64,000 bases of DNA from Siphonodentalium dalli (GCA_032622095.1 CP136069.1:182951122-183015121), one strand, 5' to 3'. Shown: positions 33,775 through 46,480, numbered from the stretch's first letter. A program made the numbers and translations. Notes: generated from the sequence alone by a model not told the origin.

Positions 33775-34390
33775 TCTTTCTCGTTGTCCCAGTACCTTCT
33801 GTACAGTCATGATTGTGTATATGCATACCTGGAGTATAACTGGGTGGTCATTGGCGGCGTGTGGGTATATAAGTGTCCTTGTGGTCATGGTTGTATATGT
33901 GATATATATGCATCTCTGCCTTAGCTGTATACATTGGTGGATGTATATATATACTAAGAGTAGCTGTATGATCATGGATGGGGTGTGTGAGTATACATCG
34001 AATGGCTGAATTGTCATGGGCGAGGTGTATATGCATACATGGAGTGTACGAATGGTCCTGGGGGTATTGGTATATCAATTGGAGAGGTACATATGTACCT
34101 GGATTGACGCTTTGGTCACGAGGGGTGTATATGTATATCTTGATTTGGTAAATGGTCATGGGTGTGAAGGAAATGTATACAGGGAATGACTGTATGACCA
34201 ATGGTGATGTCCTGCGCGTTGTATTGCTATACCTAGAAGGTCTGTGTGGTCAATGATGAGGCGTCGATGTATACCTGAAGTGATTATATAATAGGTATTG
34301 GTGGGGTGTGTATATAAGTTGTATATATTTTTGGCTATATGGCCATGGGTGTGTGGGTGTGGCCAATATGTATACAGGGAGTGATCATAT
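33775..34390 (+). repeat. Degenerate VNTR (tatacagggagtgactgtatggtcatgg type)
   Basis: Diverged ~50-60-bp units with gtatatgcatacctggagt, ggtcatgg and gtgtatatgtatac. Opposite-strand ORFs rich in His/Thr/Ile are artefacts of the repeat. The same VNTR lies inside the composites at 39.5-41.9 and 46.5-50.7 kb. Confidence 0.8.
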
Positions 34391-34394
34391 GAAT

Positions 34395-34530
34395 GCCGGC
34401 TGATACGGATCCTGGCTCTTACGGACCCTGGCTCTTACGGACCCTGGCTGATACGGACCACCGGCTGATACGGACCCTGGCTCTTATGGACCCCCGGCTT
34501 ATACGGACCCTGGCTCATACGGACCTCAAT
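34395..34530 (+). repeat. 16-bp tandem repeat
   Basis: gaccctggctcttacg-type units, about 8 imperfect copies (variants ggctgatacggacc, ggctcatacggacc). GC-rich against an AT-rich background. Confidence 0.9.
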
Positions 34531-34583
34531 TTTATTTATATTTTTCTTTATTTAAATAAATTAAAATACTGGCAACATACGTA

Positions 34584-34842
34584 CTAAAGTAAAAAAAAAA
34601 TGTGAATATAATGAGGCACAACAAAAGTGTAACAACGTTCCACCAGACGATCATTATTTATACTGAGGCTACAGCTTGGGGACTGCTGGCAGTAATCCTC
34701 ATTGACGAGTAGGGTTTGCTTTAACAGACAGTCAAGCTTCCCAAGTGTCGCTAACTTCTCACAGGTTCTTGATGGGACGAGATTCACGTGAAACGATTCT
34801 GGTCGATAAGAGGTATGGGGACAATGCTTTGCTTCAAATCGA
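34584..34842 (-). CDS. Possible SUEL-type (galactose-binding) lectin domain, C-terminal part
   Basis: The minus-strand frame reads AKHCPHTSYRPESF, VPSRTCEKLATLGKLDC, LLVNEDYC, SPSCSLSINNDRLVERC and YIHIFFLL, then TAG at 34586-34584. The spacing C-x(4)-SC-x-L-x-I-x-N-x(4)-E-x-C, followed by a hydrophobic strand, resembles the end of SUEL/Gal_Lectin domains. The final aromatic-C is missing. A usable acceptor is ctctccttcgatttgaag/CAAAGC, phase 1, compatible with the phase-1 donor of lectin exon 2. It sits in intron 2 on the coding strand, so it could be an alternative module, a separate gene fragment or a relic. Recognition is by pattern only. Confidence 0.35.
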
Positions 34843-34879
34843 AGGAGAGTCATGTACCAACAACTCAATAACATTTAGA

Positions 34880-35380
34880 TTTAAAAAATTGTTACCATTT
34901 GGGCGTTCTTTGTAACAAAGATAACACAATCATTCCTGAATATTTCATGCAGACACTTATTTTCTTCGGATAGATAGGAAAACCAAAGACCGCTTCAATG
35001 ACCAAATATATCAGGAACACTTAGCCAGATGTTGTATCGATACTGACAGCGTCTGTTTTTTTCTTCTATTAGATGGATCAGCTGCTTGCAACGTCGTGTT
35101 TATCAGGTGTAAAGTAACACTGTATAATATTTAATTACACATAAGAGCGTTATACCAAATCCCCTTTATAGAGTCTTCGTCTCTTTTCTTTTGAATTGAA
35201 TACGGACGCGAACATTTATGTACTACCAGTTGAATTGCAGTCGGGAAGCACACATGGATCGACACAACATTCAATTAATTTGACAATAGAGCGTTACTTT
35301 ATGTCCCATCATAGTGTCTTCTGAGTAATAATGCTTCCAGTACAGTATGTAAATAATACCGTGCGTTATGCTTGTTTAGA
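34880..35380. other. No gene recognised
   Basis: AT-rich. No domain, splice pair or repeat recognised. Confidence 0.35.
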
Positions 35381-35600
35381 ATAGAACATTTAGTTGTCAG
35401 TTGATTAAGTAACATGTTTAATAACCAAGTGAATCACACTGTGCTACTTTTATGGAATAGCAGACAATAATGTCCGGGATATATCTGAAAATATAAACTT
35501 TTCTACCAAATGTTGTGGACATTTTGCACACAAGCTTGAGTATTTATTTTCTGAAAACAAATCAGTGTGATGCATTCTAGGTGGACCAAATATGTTTAAA
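35380..35600 (-). repeat. Dispersed repeat D fragment (minus)
   Basis: gtcagttgattaagtaacat and ataatgtccgggatatatct match the inner end of other minus D copies. It is truncated and may be the residual right arm facing 32930-33770. Confidence 0.55.
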
Positions 35601-35629
35601 TGAAAATTTTGAAAAACTAACACCAAACC

Positions 35630-35895
35630 AACCAAAGTTGGTTGAAATCGGTCTAGTGGTCTGTGAGAAAAATCCGAACAGACAGACAGACAGATCCTAC
35701 TCTGTTATGTATATATAAATGATAATACAATAAAACTTCGTTAAGTCGAACGTCGGTAACTCGAAAACCCCCACATAAGTCGAAGTCATTGACTGGTCCC
35801 GGCTGAGCTTGTGTGAAAAGTCATTTAAATAAACATGGTTGTCGAAGGTGGTAAGTCGAACTCCGCTTAAGTCGAAAAAAAATTTGGGGCACCAG
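35630..35895 (+). mobile_element. Fragments of DNA-transposon-type repeats (Tigger/pogo-like motif)
   Basis: aaacttcgttaagtcgaacg, gtaactcgaaaaccccc and ctccgcttaagtcgaa are recurring motifs like those at pogo/Tigger-type termini, here with opposed copies about 110 bp apart. Just before them is ttggttgaaatcggtctagt followed by a cagacagacag run, a common repeat tail. No transposase seen. Confidence 0.4.
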
Positions 35896-37130
35896 ACAGC
35901 TTATATCACTAATTACCATGGTTAAGATGAAACGCCTTCAGAATGAAAGCATCTGTGTTGCTCTTTCATATGCCATTGTCTTGAGAATACTAAGATGAAC
36001 ATATGGGGCATTTTGGCGAAGGTCTCAATAGACGCGGGGTCGGGGTGTCAAAAATGACCAAATTTTGATTTCGATCTGATTATCACCTCAGGATATAAAG
36101 TCTCTAAGAGATGGCGATTACAAAGTCGCAAAAATATTCTTTAATCGGATGATAGATGGCAAAGTTATGAGCCCATAAACATTAATACTATTGGGCTAGA
36201 ATGGCTTGTCGCCAATACTCAGTCAAAATGAAAGCAGTTATGCCACTATTTGATTTGCCATTTTATTTAGAATACTGAGTTGAACACAATTGGTAACTTT
36301 GGTTGACGTCGCATCTGGAAAGGGGTCAGGAAAGGGGTATTATATATGCCACTGTCTTTGTCATTGTTATATTATGAAATATCATATGTTTATCGACGGT
36401 AGTCTGATGTCTGAGACATGGAGATATCCAAATTTCCCGCCGGGAATTTGAAATCTAGTTCTGATTAATATTGTTCAAATTTATGATTCAGACAACCCGT
36501 ACATTGAAATATTTTAAATGTAGCTCTTTGGAAGCAGTACTCAGGCCTGCTCTATATTGTGTTTGGTCACATGTCGGGTTTGATGTCGTAGAGCTATTAT
36601 CATCATTGTGACATGAGCCATTGCAGTTATATAGTTTGCGAGGTCCCTGTCTATATCACTTGACATGCCATTAGATGTCACAGAACACGGACATATAATA
36701 AGATTAATCATTTCATTAAAGTACTGAATCAACGTTAAGTGTATATATGCCAGTTACCATGGTAGCCAGCTACATGTGTGGTGCATCAATACTTTCCTAG
36801 GTGTCATTTTGAGCAGAGAAATGTCAACCATCCCTAACTACTCATTGATACATAACTTAGCATGCTGATACAGAAAACTGTTGTCAAACATATCAGACCA
36901 AAACAAACACGTCGCTTTCAGGAACCACACTCCCCCAATAAGTAAACCATGTACCCCACACATTATGAACCTCCTTCTGAGATTGAAATACATAACAAGG
37001 GAATGTAATATATCGTTTTGTTCAGAATTTGTATGTCATTATTTATTGTGTTCATATCTCGTGCAATATTACAGAACATTATGCATAAGTGTATATGCTA
37101 TTGTATTTGCTTTGATGTGAGCAAAACCAA
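35896..37130. other. No gene recognised
   Basis: AT-rich. The minus-strand ORF at 36732-36541 and the plus-strand ORF at 36881-37120 lack domains and codon-like character. No repeat assigned. Confidence 0.35.
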
Positions 37131-37980
37131 TGTTATCAACTTTTCCCGAATGACCTTGACCTTTATGTTTGACCTTGACATATACACATAGCAGACGACA
37201 GCACATTGTGTTGGACCTTCACCCATATGTAATGTATATGAACTAATCTTACCCAGACCAATTATACTTTTAGATATGACCTTTTTCCATTTTTTGACAA
37301 AAATAATATCTACATTTTCTTTCCACTTTTGCTCACTACAACAGGGCTAATAATAATGGACAATCCACAAGCTTTCCAACGGTATATAATAATCAGTTAT
37401 ATACGAATTTGCATTAAACTCTTTAAATATGGCCCTTTTCCTCCACTGGCCGCTCTCTTATATAACCATGTCTCTGGTCAAAATAGTACAGAATTTTGCT
37501 TATTACGAAAGGGTACCACCAACTTTGAAGGTCTATATCTCGTGATTGAGTTGACATTATTGCTAAAACTATTATTCTGCACGAAGCGGTGGTCTCTCAA
37601 TATCTTAAATTTCAATCAAGTGGGTCAAAGTTATATGATAGTATCGGAAAACGCACACATTTTTTTGCAATGACCTTGACCTTTACATATGACCTTGACC
37701 CTCCCAAGAGGAGAACTTGATTTCAAAAGTTAGACAACAATGGGTGTTCATACAAACCAACATAATATTTGAGATAATGGAAATTATTCTCGCCATACAT
37801 GCAATTTAACACCTAGTTTTCAAACTCAGTTAAAATCATCCCTCGTTGCCATGGAAACAGGAATTTCGCTATTTGTCCCAAATATTGTTCTCTAAGATTT
37901 GAGTATGTTGCACATATTGACATACTCTATATGACGGCAACTTTGCCATTTGTGTTGCAATTAGTTTTGGGTTAAACCCT
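37130..37980 (-). repeat. Inverted fragment of the ~580-bp repeat
   Basis: tgaccttgacctttatgttt and gttgccatggaaacaggaat are the reverse complement of landmarks in 30830-32270. The 114-residue ORF at 37329-37673 lies within it and has no recognised domain. Confidence 0.65.
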
Positions 37981-37989
37981 AATTCGCCT

Positions 37990-39540
37990 GTACTATAAGT
38001 GTACTGATAAAGAAAACACAACTTAAGAAAGGGATTTTCCTGGGGTTTTCACATAAGAAAGGGGGTCCCATGCTGAACCCCAAAACGTGATTTTTCACTT
38101 TTGTTTACACTTTCGCGTACATCCATAATTTTTGGTCTCAAAGTACTTTGATATATACTAATTATAAAAACACAACTTAAGAAGCAACTTTTCCTGGGGT
38201 TTTAAAATAAGAATGGGGGTGATCGGGTCACCCACCAAAACGTAAAAAAATCACTTTTATTTACATGATTGCATTCGTCCAACGTGTGTGTATGTGCGTA
38301 CACCCCTGGAACGTTGCACTATTACAACCAATACATCCCTAAATCGATACGATCAACTTAAGAAATATATATTCATGTCGTTTTCTGATAAGATCGAGAC
38401 TTGTTACCACCCCCCCCCACCCGATCCATTTTCTAGAACTATAAGTGAGCCAGTTTTATAAAAATTGTAGCGGAAAATCTAGTAAAATGTATACAAATGT
38501 ATATATTTTCGTGAAGCTAAGACATAATGACACTTTTTTGGGCCAAAATTGAAACTCACCATCCAAGATGGCCACCAAAATGGCCGCCGGAAGTTGAAAA
38601 TATGAAATTTTTTCACAAATATTGGATCAATTAAATATGCAATTATCGTGGTCCTAACCCCTTCCGATCCCTCAAAAATTATATTGTACAGAATGCGGTA
38701 TAAAATTTCACAAAAAATTACAATTGTGATTCTATTCATATTTCAACAAGAAATGAACAGAACTTTGTAATGTAAGTGAGGCATATCATTACCTATGAAT
38801 ATTCCAAATCACTGAAACCAAAATTCTTACTTTGGCTCAAAATGGCTGCCAATATGGCCGCCAAAATATGGAAAATGGTAAATGTTGATGTATAAAATGG
38901 ACTATTCTGCATTCTATACATTGAATAGAATGTCTGATGCACCATGGTTAATTGTTACTATTGTCACCACTGACATCGTCAAAAATTTGGACTTTTCTCT
39001 AAAAAAAAAACTTGACATAAATATTGGCAAAAATTCAGTTTTCAGGTTTCGACCATTTTTTCAGGTAAAATATAACTATCTTTGGATTGAAAGGCGTTTA
39101 TTGTTTTGGTCTATCTTAAATGTGTCACACTACATTGTTTATAGATCAAATTGCTCAAGATGGCTTCCAAAATGTAAAATTCTAATTTTTAACATATATC
39201 CCGAACATTCTCTGCATTATCCGAAAAGGTAGCAAATTGTGACTCACTTGGTTATTATATGTGTTAGTTAATTAACTGACAACTACATGTTCTATTCACA
39301 GTTGTCCCAGTTCCGTGTGGGGTATGACAAATTCATTTTAAAGTATGTAATTTTGCCGAGAACCTCTTTTGTGATTTTGGCCATATTTATTGAAAGGAAA
39401 TGGACAGAACTTTGAGACAGAACTGAGATGGACCATAATCTTTGGCTATTCTGGTCCATTATGATAAAAAAAATGTCAACAGGATACAGTGTGGATGCCA
39501 AGATCGTAGCCAGGGAGTTACTCTATGCTCATATGTGAGG
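37990..39540 (+). repeat. Left arm of palindromic composite element 2 (repeat D plus outer segment)
   Basis: The outer part (aacacaacttaagaaaggga, cacttttgtttacactttcg, cttgttaccaccccccccca) and the inner D part (tggctgccaatatggccgcc) reappear in reverse order and orientation at 41880-43545. Confidence 0.85.
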
Positions 39541-41190
39541 TGAATATGTATACAGGGAGTTATTGTATGTCATGACTGATGTGAGTATGTATACACTGAG
39601 TGACTATATGGTTATGAGTGGGTTGTCCATGGTAAGATGCATCTAGGTATACATGGATAATTCATGGTCAGATCTGAGGTGAATCGGTATGCATGGAGTG
39701 ACTGTATGGTGTATGATTGTGTATATCCAGTACGGGTGCACCCGGTGTGCCTGTATGGTCATTGTTGTTGTGTATGGATATAGCTACATGGTCATATATG
39801 TGTTGATTATGTATATATGGAGTGATTGTAAGGTCATGTGTGGGATGTACATGCGTTGTCTGTATGATCATGGATGGGGTGTGTGGATAAATAGGTAGTG
39901 ATTTTATGGTTACGGGTAATGTGTATAGGTATACATGGAATGACTGTACGGTCATGATTGAATATGAATACCTGGAGTAAGCTGGGTGGACATTATCGAG
40001 CGTGTGTGTACATAGGGAGTGTCCTTGTGGTTACGGGTGGGATGTATATTTATACATCTCGTGTATGTATTATCATTGGTGGGTGTATATGGCTTAGCTG
40101 TATTATAATGGATGTCGTGTATGATTATACAGTGAATTGCTGAATTGTCATGTGTGAGGTGTATATGCAAGTATGGATTGTTTGAGTGGTCGTATGTGCA
40201 GGTTTTTTGTATATCTGGAAGGGCTGAATGGCCATTAGTGAGGTTTACATGTATACCTGGAGTGAATTTATGGTCTAGGGCGGGCTGCATATGTATATCG
40301 AGTGGTTATATGACTATGAGTGTCAAATAGGTATACAGGTAGTGACCGCATGGTTAATGGTGAGATGATTACATGTAGGTATACAAGTACTGAAGTAGTG
40401 ACTGTACGATCATAAATGTAATGAACATCTATACAGGGGGTGACAGGCATATGCTTATACATGTACCTGGTGTTCCTGTTTGGTGACTCGTGTCGGTGTC
40501 GTCATGTGTAGGTTATACCGGTACACACACGTGTTGCTTTATTGTCATGGGTGAGGGATATGTGTATATAGCGAGTGGCTATATGGCCATGGAGGAGGTG
40601 CATATGCATACATGGAGTGACTATACTGGCATGGCTGGGGTGTATTGGTATATCTTGAGTGGCTATTCGGCTATGGTGTGACAAATAGGGATACAGGGAT
40701 TGGCATGGCCAATGTTGAGGTGAATATGTATAAAAGGATTGACCATGATCGTGTATGAATGTTTTGAATAGGTACACACGGGGTGACTATATGGCCATAG
40801 GTCAGGTGAAGGAGTATACCAGGTAACATGGGTGAGGGTATGTGCATGAAGCGAGTGGCTATATGGCCATTGATGATGTGCATATGTATACCGGGGTGAC
40901 TGTATGGTCATTGTTGTGGTGTTGATGTATATATTAATTGTATATTTGACCATGCGTTTGGAGAATAGGTATACAGGGGATGACCTTATGGCCAATGGTG
41001 AGATGAATGGGTATACAAGGAGTGACTATATGGTTATGGGTCATGTTTAGGAGTATACCCGGTGTGCCTGCATTGTGACGCGTGGCTGTATGGTCATCCG
41101 TGGTCATGGGTCAGGTGTACATGTATACAGTGGGTCACTATATTGTTATGTCTGTGGTGTTTATGTATATATGTAATGACTGTGTGATAA
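39540..41190 (+). repeat. VNTR core, left side of composite element 2
   Basis: About 30 diverged units of gtatacagggagtgactgta / tggtcatgggtgaggtg type. Open frames on both strands through the array are by-products. The mirrored right side (41290-41930) is much shorter. Confidence 0.85.
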
Positions 41191-41198
41191 TTGGTGGA

Positions 41199-41268
41199 TA
41201 TCGCTTTCCACGATATGACATGACCTCTCTATTGATAACATATCCTTGAATTATTGTGGCAAGCGATA
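41199..41268. repeat. Symmetry centre of composite element 2
   Basis: tatcgctttccacg (41199-41212) and tgtggcaagcgata (41255-41268) are an imperfect inverted pair around a ~42-bp spacer. VNTR orientation flips here. A related sequence (aaggatatgttaactgatag) lies at the inner end of composite 3, near 50700. Confidence 0.7.
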
Positions 41269-41289
41269 GTCGCCCAAGGTACACATGTA

Positions 41290-41930
41290 CAACCCACCCA
41301 TTACCCCAGTCACTCCCTATGTACATAAACACCACACAAATGACAACACAGTAACCCACGTATACACTTTATACGTAATAAAATACTAGACACCTGATCA
41401 TGCAGCCATACTTGGTTATACCCGTACATACCACAAATGACGATACAGCCACGAGTCACCATGCATGCACACAGGCATACACCTACACCCGACACATGAT
41501 CATATATTCACTATATGTATACATATTCACTACATTCACGATCATACAGTCACTCATTGTATACATATTCACCTCACCATTGACCATACAGCCACTACAT
41601 GTATACCTATTCGCCATACACATGACCATAGAGTCAATCAAGGTATACATATGTACATCACCAATCGTGATCCCTTCCAGATATACCAATATCCGCACAT
41701 ACGACCGCTCATAAGTTCAATACTTGCCATACTCATACACGCCATCCATGATAATAAATCTACTCCCCATACACCACCAATGATAACACATCCACAACAT
41801 ATATAAATATACGTCCCACCGTTACCAACTGGGCACTCCCTTTATACCCACACATCATTCATGACCATATAATAACTCTGTCTATACCTATTATCCTCAT
41901 CTATGACCATAGAGTAACTCCCTGTCTGTC
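41290..41930 (-). repeat. VNTR core, right side of composite element 2 (inverted)
   Basis: Reverse-orientation units such as cattgaccatacagccacta and atgtatacctattcgccata, about 11-12 copies. Thr/His-rich ORFs here are artefacts of the repeat. Confidence 0.85.
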
Positions 41931-43545
41931 ATCTTGGCTTCCACACTGTATCCAGTTGATAATTTTTTATCATAATGGGCCAGAATACCCGCATATCATG
42001 GTTCATCTCAGTTCCGTCTCAAAGTTCTGCCCATTCCCTTTCAATAATATGGCCAGAATCACAAAAGAGGTTCTCCGCAATATTCCATACTGCAACTTTA
42101 AAATGAATTTGTCATGCCCCATACGGAACTGGGACAAACATAATAGAACGTAGTTGTCAGTTAATTGCATTGTAACTAACACGTACAATAACCAAGTGAG
42201 TCACAATTTGCTACCTTTTTCGGATAATGCAGAAAATAATGTTCGGGATATGTTAACTTTTAACTTTTTACAAATTTGGTTGCCATTTTGGAAGCCATAT
42301 TGAGCAATTTAGTCTATAAATACCGTAGTGTGACACATTTAAGATAGACCAAAACAATAAACACCTTTCAATCCAAAGATAGTTACATTTTACTTGAACA
42401 AATGGTCGAACCCTGAAAAGTTAATTTTTGCCGATATTTATGTTAAGTTTGTGAGAGAAAAATCCAATATTTCTGGTGATGTCAGTGGTGACAATAGTAA
42501 AAATGATCCATGGTTCATCAAACATGTTAGTATGCAATGTATAGAAAACAGATTAGCCAATTGTGTACATCAACCACAACTTGTAAGCGATTGCAGGACA
42601 CCCTGGGGCAATATGTACCATTTTCCATATTTTGGCGGCCATTTTCGCAGCCATTTTGAGCCAAGGTAAGATTTATGGTTCCAGAGATTTGGGATATTCA
42701 TAGGTAATGATATGCCTCACTTACATTCTTGTTGAAATATGACTAGAATCCCAATTGTGATTTTTTTTAAATGTTGTACTGTGTTCTGTAAAATCGAATT
42801 TTTGACGGATCGGAAGGGGTTAGGACACCAATAATTGCATATTTAATTGCTCCAGTGATCAGTTAATATACAAAACACAAAATAAAGTTGCATTACTCAA
42901 CCAGTTCCAAACAGCATGAATTGATCTAGAACATATTTGTGAGATGTCATTTTGAACTTCCGGTGGCCATTTTGGCGGCCATCTTGGATGGTGAGTTTCA
43001 ATTTTGGCCCAAAAAAGTGTCCATATGTCTTAGCTTCACGAAAATTTATACATTTGTATAAATTTTACTAGATTTTCCCGCTATAATTTTCATAAAACTG
43101 GCTCACTTATAGTTCTAGAAAATGGATCGGGTTGTGGAGGGGGGGGGGTAACAAGTCTCGTTCTTATCAGAAAACGACATGAATATATATTTCTTAAGTT
43201 GATCGTATCGATTTAGGGATGTATTGATTGTAATAGTGCAACGGTCCAGGTGTGTACGCACATACACACACGTTGGACGAATGCAACCTTTAAATAAAAG
43301 TGATTTTTTACGTTTTGGGGGGTGACCCGATCACCCCCTTCTTATCTTAAAACCCCAGGAAAAGTTGCTTCTTAATTTGTGTTTTTATAATTAGTATATA
43401 TCAAAGTACTTTGAGACCAAAAATTATGGATGTACGCGAAAGTGTAAACAAAAGTGAAAAATCACGTTTTGGGGTTCAGCATGTGAAAACCCCAGGAAAA
43501 TCCCTTTCTTAAGTTGTGTTTTCTTTATCAGTACACTTAGGAGTA
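41930..43545 (-). repeat. Right arm of palindromic composite element 2
   Basis: Mirror of 37990-39540, including gccgatatttatgttaagtt, gccattttggcggccatctt and gggggggtaacaagtctcg. Many small differences show that the arms have aged. Confidence 0.85.
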
Positions 43546-43559
43546 TCATCAAACCAAAA

Positions 43560-43750
43560 TTCATCGGTGTACGCGGAAGTGTAAATAGAAGTGATTTTTG
43601 GTACTTTTTGGGGTTCAGCGACCCCTAAACCCCAGGAATGCGCAACTTAAGAAATCGGTTTTTCAGAATGTTCCATTATTGGTACCAACTTTAGGGGGTC
43701 AAACCTTTTGTACGCAAAAGTGTAAATGGAACATATGCGGGCTCCCGAAC
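43560..43750. repeat. Outer repeat, inverted copy of 30465-30700
   Basis: tcatcggtgtacgcggaagt, ccccaggaatgcgcaactta and gtaccaactttagggggtca match 30465-30700 in reverse. The ORF here (43598-43831) mirrors the one at 30656-30462. Confidence 0.75.
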
Positions 43751-43768
43751 TATAAACAGGTCGGTAAA

Positions 43769-43810
43769 GGGCGGGTCAGGTTGGTAAGTTCATACCAACC
43801 TGACCCGCCC
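43769..43810. repeat. Perfect 18-bp stem, 6-nt loop hairpin
   Basis: gggcgggtcaggttggta, loop agttca, taccaacctgacccgccc. GC-rich and free of mismatches in an AT-rich region. No T-run follows. Likely an element end or a cruciform. Confidence 0.9.
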
Positions 43811-44029
43811 AATTTCAAACCAGTTTACTAAATCGCTCGAATTCATGCCAAACATATTGGTGGCAGTCGAGTTAATCCGATGTTGATCCAGTCCACTGTC
43901 GATGGTCGATGTAATTCGCTTAATATTGGCCTTCGTGTGCAAACGTAGAACAAGCATATTGCGATACACACATGATATATAATAATATAACCCGGGACGT
44001 TTCTAGATGAAGTGTCCTTCTTCGTATTC

Positions 44030-45465
44030 CGCTTGCACCCCAACCCCGTGAAACAGAGACTATGTGGGGAAAGTTCACTTGTACGTGTATATGCACTCCT
44101 TGTGTTGAACATTTTCCACAAACTGTACCAAAAAGTTCTCCAAACTGGCACATATTATGCTTCCAAACTGTTCTTCAACATTTCAGTAAAATATATTACG
44201 AAGCGAAAAATATCATAGTAAATACTGGTTGGGAAATCAAACAATCAAACAAATAAACAACATATTTTGGTCCAAATTCACAACTGATAATGACCCAAGT
44301 TATAGGTTCTCGTCAACCCCAGCTACTCAATCTGTCATCGCGTAACATCCCTGCATGCATGATAATAACCGACGTTATCATCCGGAAATAAAATTAATCG
44401 GTAAACCGGACCGAAAATAGATTCAAATTTGACCTTGTTTTTTTTTTTTGCCTGGCAGCAATAAATTTATCAATTTTTGAAAACGATCGCAGAGATGTAA
44501 ATAAAGAACTCAAATGCTCAGCAGATTCTAAGTTTTCAAGGAACGTCATCATGACAGTGGCACGAAATGGCGGATCGCTACAATATTTAACATTGATGTG
44601 TTTCCCTAACAAGTAAGCTCAAATTCCGCATAGTTATGATGTATTTAATTGATTACTTTATAAATCACCTACGACGGACACGTCCGATTCGTATCTTTGA
44701 ATGTTAAAACAGGCAACACCAACGTCAGCGAACAAACACCAAGATTAGAAGAGCGTGCTAGGTCAGCAAAGTAATAATGTTTTTCGGCATATCATCAACA
44801 GATAATCAAGATAGCGGTCGGCTTCACCGAGATGTGGGCCCAAGTAAATGGTGTGAGTGAATTTCGTGCTGCCTATAGTTTTCGTATATGTGCACAATGA
44901 TGAGACCATGATAGGCGAGTCAATTGTCGCCGTGGTTGGAATGCACACAATTGTGCATACTTTTTGTGTCAAAGTAGTTGGTATAGGGTTACTTGTCTAT
45001 CGTATATGCATTCCAATTGAGTCATTTATGGAAGGGAATGACATACCTCGAGCAGGCGACACCCTCGATCCCTACGGGGGGGGGGGGGGGGGGGGGCTCG
45101 ATTGTACATAGGTCATTCTCTTCCAACCTCATGTGCTAACCAATACTTCACCCTTGGCTAAGTGGCCATACGGTGCGCACGAGATAACGAGTAAAATGAA
45201 CACTAATTCACCCTTGGCTAAGTGGTGCTATGGTGTGAATGACATAACGAGTCGACTGAACACTAAATCACCCTCGGGTTAAGTGGTCCTGTGGTGTGCA
45301 CGAGACAACGAGTCGACTGAACACTAAATCACCATTGTTTAAGTGGTTCTGTGGTGTGCATTCTCAATGTCCATAACTTAATCGTATTTAAATTCGTGCA
45401 GTACTATATTTCACTCAGTTTTTAATTCGCGCACCTAGCTGCGCGAATTCAAAATTGACAACAGT
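44030..45465 (-). repeat. Dispersed repeat R2, copy 2 (inverted)
   Basis: Reverse complement of 7995-9340. Landmarks are gaagcgaaaaatatcatagt, gaacgtcatcatgacagtgg, cgccgtggttggaatgcaca, four 60-bp units at 45171-45370, and the GC hairpin at about 45416-45459. Confidence 0.8.
45076..45096 (+). repeat. Poly-G run (21 G)
   Basis: Uninterrupted G tract inside R2. The other copy has a mixed GC-rich sequence at the same place (8325-8345). Could form a G-quadruplex, and length is likely unstable. Confidence 0.9.
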
Positions 45466-45469
45466 ATTT

Positions 45470-46480
45470 TCCAAATGGCGGCCGGAAAGTGGATTTTTTT
45501 ACGTTTTTAACTAATATCTTTAAGATAAGTTTCTACTGTTTGGAACTGGTTGCGAATTTGGCTTTATTTTGTATTTAACATCTTAACTGACCATTGGAGC
45601 AAAGAAATATGCCATTCATGGGCTCCCCACCCCTTTCGATCGCTCAAAAATTCTACTTTACAGAACGCGGTATAACATATCACAAAATATCACCATTGGG
45701 ATTCTAGTCGTATTTCATCAAGAAATCGGAAGAACTGTGCAATGTAAGTAATGCTTTCTACTTTTTTATGGATATTCCAACTCAATGTTACAAAAATCGT
45801 CACTTTAGATCAAAATGGCTTTCAAAATGGCGGCCAAAATATGGAAATTTTTCAATATTGTCCCAGTGTGCCATGCAACTACTTCTAAGTTGTTGTTGAT
45901 GCACACATTTGACTATTCTGTCTTATATACATTGAAAACCAACATTTCCGATGCACCTTGGTTAATTGTTACCATTGAAACCACTAAAATCACCATAATT
46001 ATTCAAATTTTTCGGTCACAAAGTTTGCATCAAAATCGGCAAAATATCACTGTCCAGGGTTTAAAACATTATTAAAAGTAAAATGGAAATTTCTGTGGTA
46101 TCAGCGGTGTTTATTGTTTCGATATGTGCTAACTGTGTCACACTGAGGTGTTTTAGACAATATTGCTCAAGATGGCTTGCAAAATGGCAACCAAATTTGG
46201 TAAAATGTTGATTTGTCACATATATTACCAACATTATTCACTGCTGTTCCGAAAAGGTAGCAGATTGTGACTCACTTGGTTATTAAAAATGCTACTTAGT
46301 CAACTAAATGTTATATTCTGGTTGTCCCAGAACCTTAAGAGGCATGAAAGTTTATTTAAGGGGCGCAGTATGGATTTTGCCGAAAATTTCTTTTGGGATT
46401 CTGTCCATGTTTTTCTAACTGGAATGGGCAGAGCGTTGAAACGAAACTGAGAGGGATCATAGTATGTGGCTACTCTGGCC
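45470..46480 (+). repeat. Dispersed repeat D (plus), left arm of composite element 3
   Basis: Carries tttacgtttttaactaatat, aaaatggctttcaaaatggc and atgttttagacaatattgct-type landmarks. Inverted partner at 51060-52350. Confidence 0.8.

Noticed and set aside
38882-39232. 116-residue ORF in repeat D as a transposase
   Set aside because: Similar frames exist in other D copies but are broken at different places, and no catalytic motif is visible.
39668-41806. Long Thr/His/Ile-rich ORFs on both strands as coding
   Set aside because: They follow the VNTR and occur in several frames and strands at once. No start or splice logic.
43769-43810. Rho-independent terminator
   Set aside because: No T-run after the stem, and the genome is eukaryotic.
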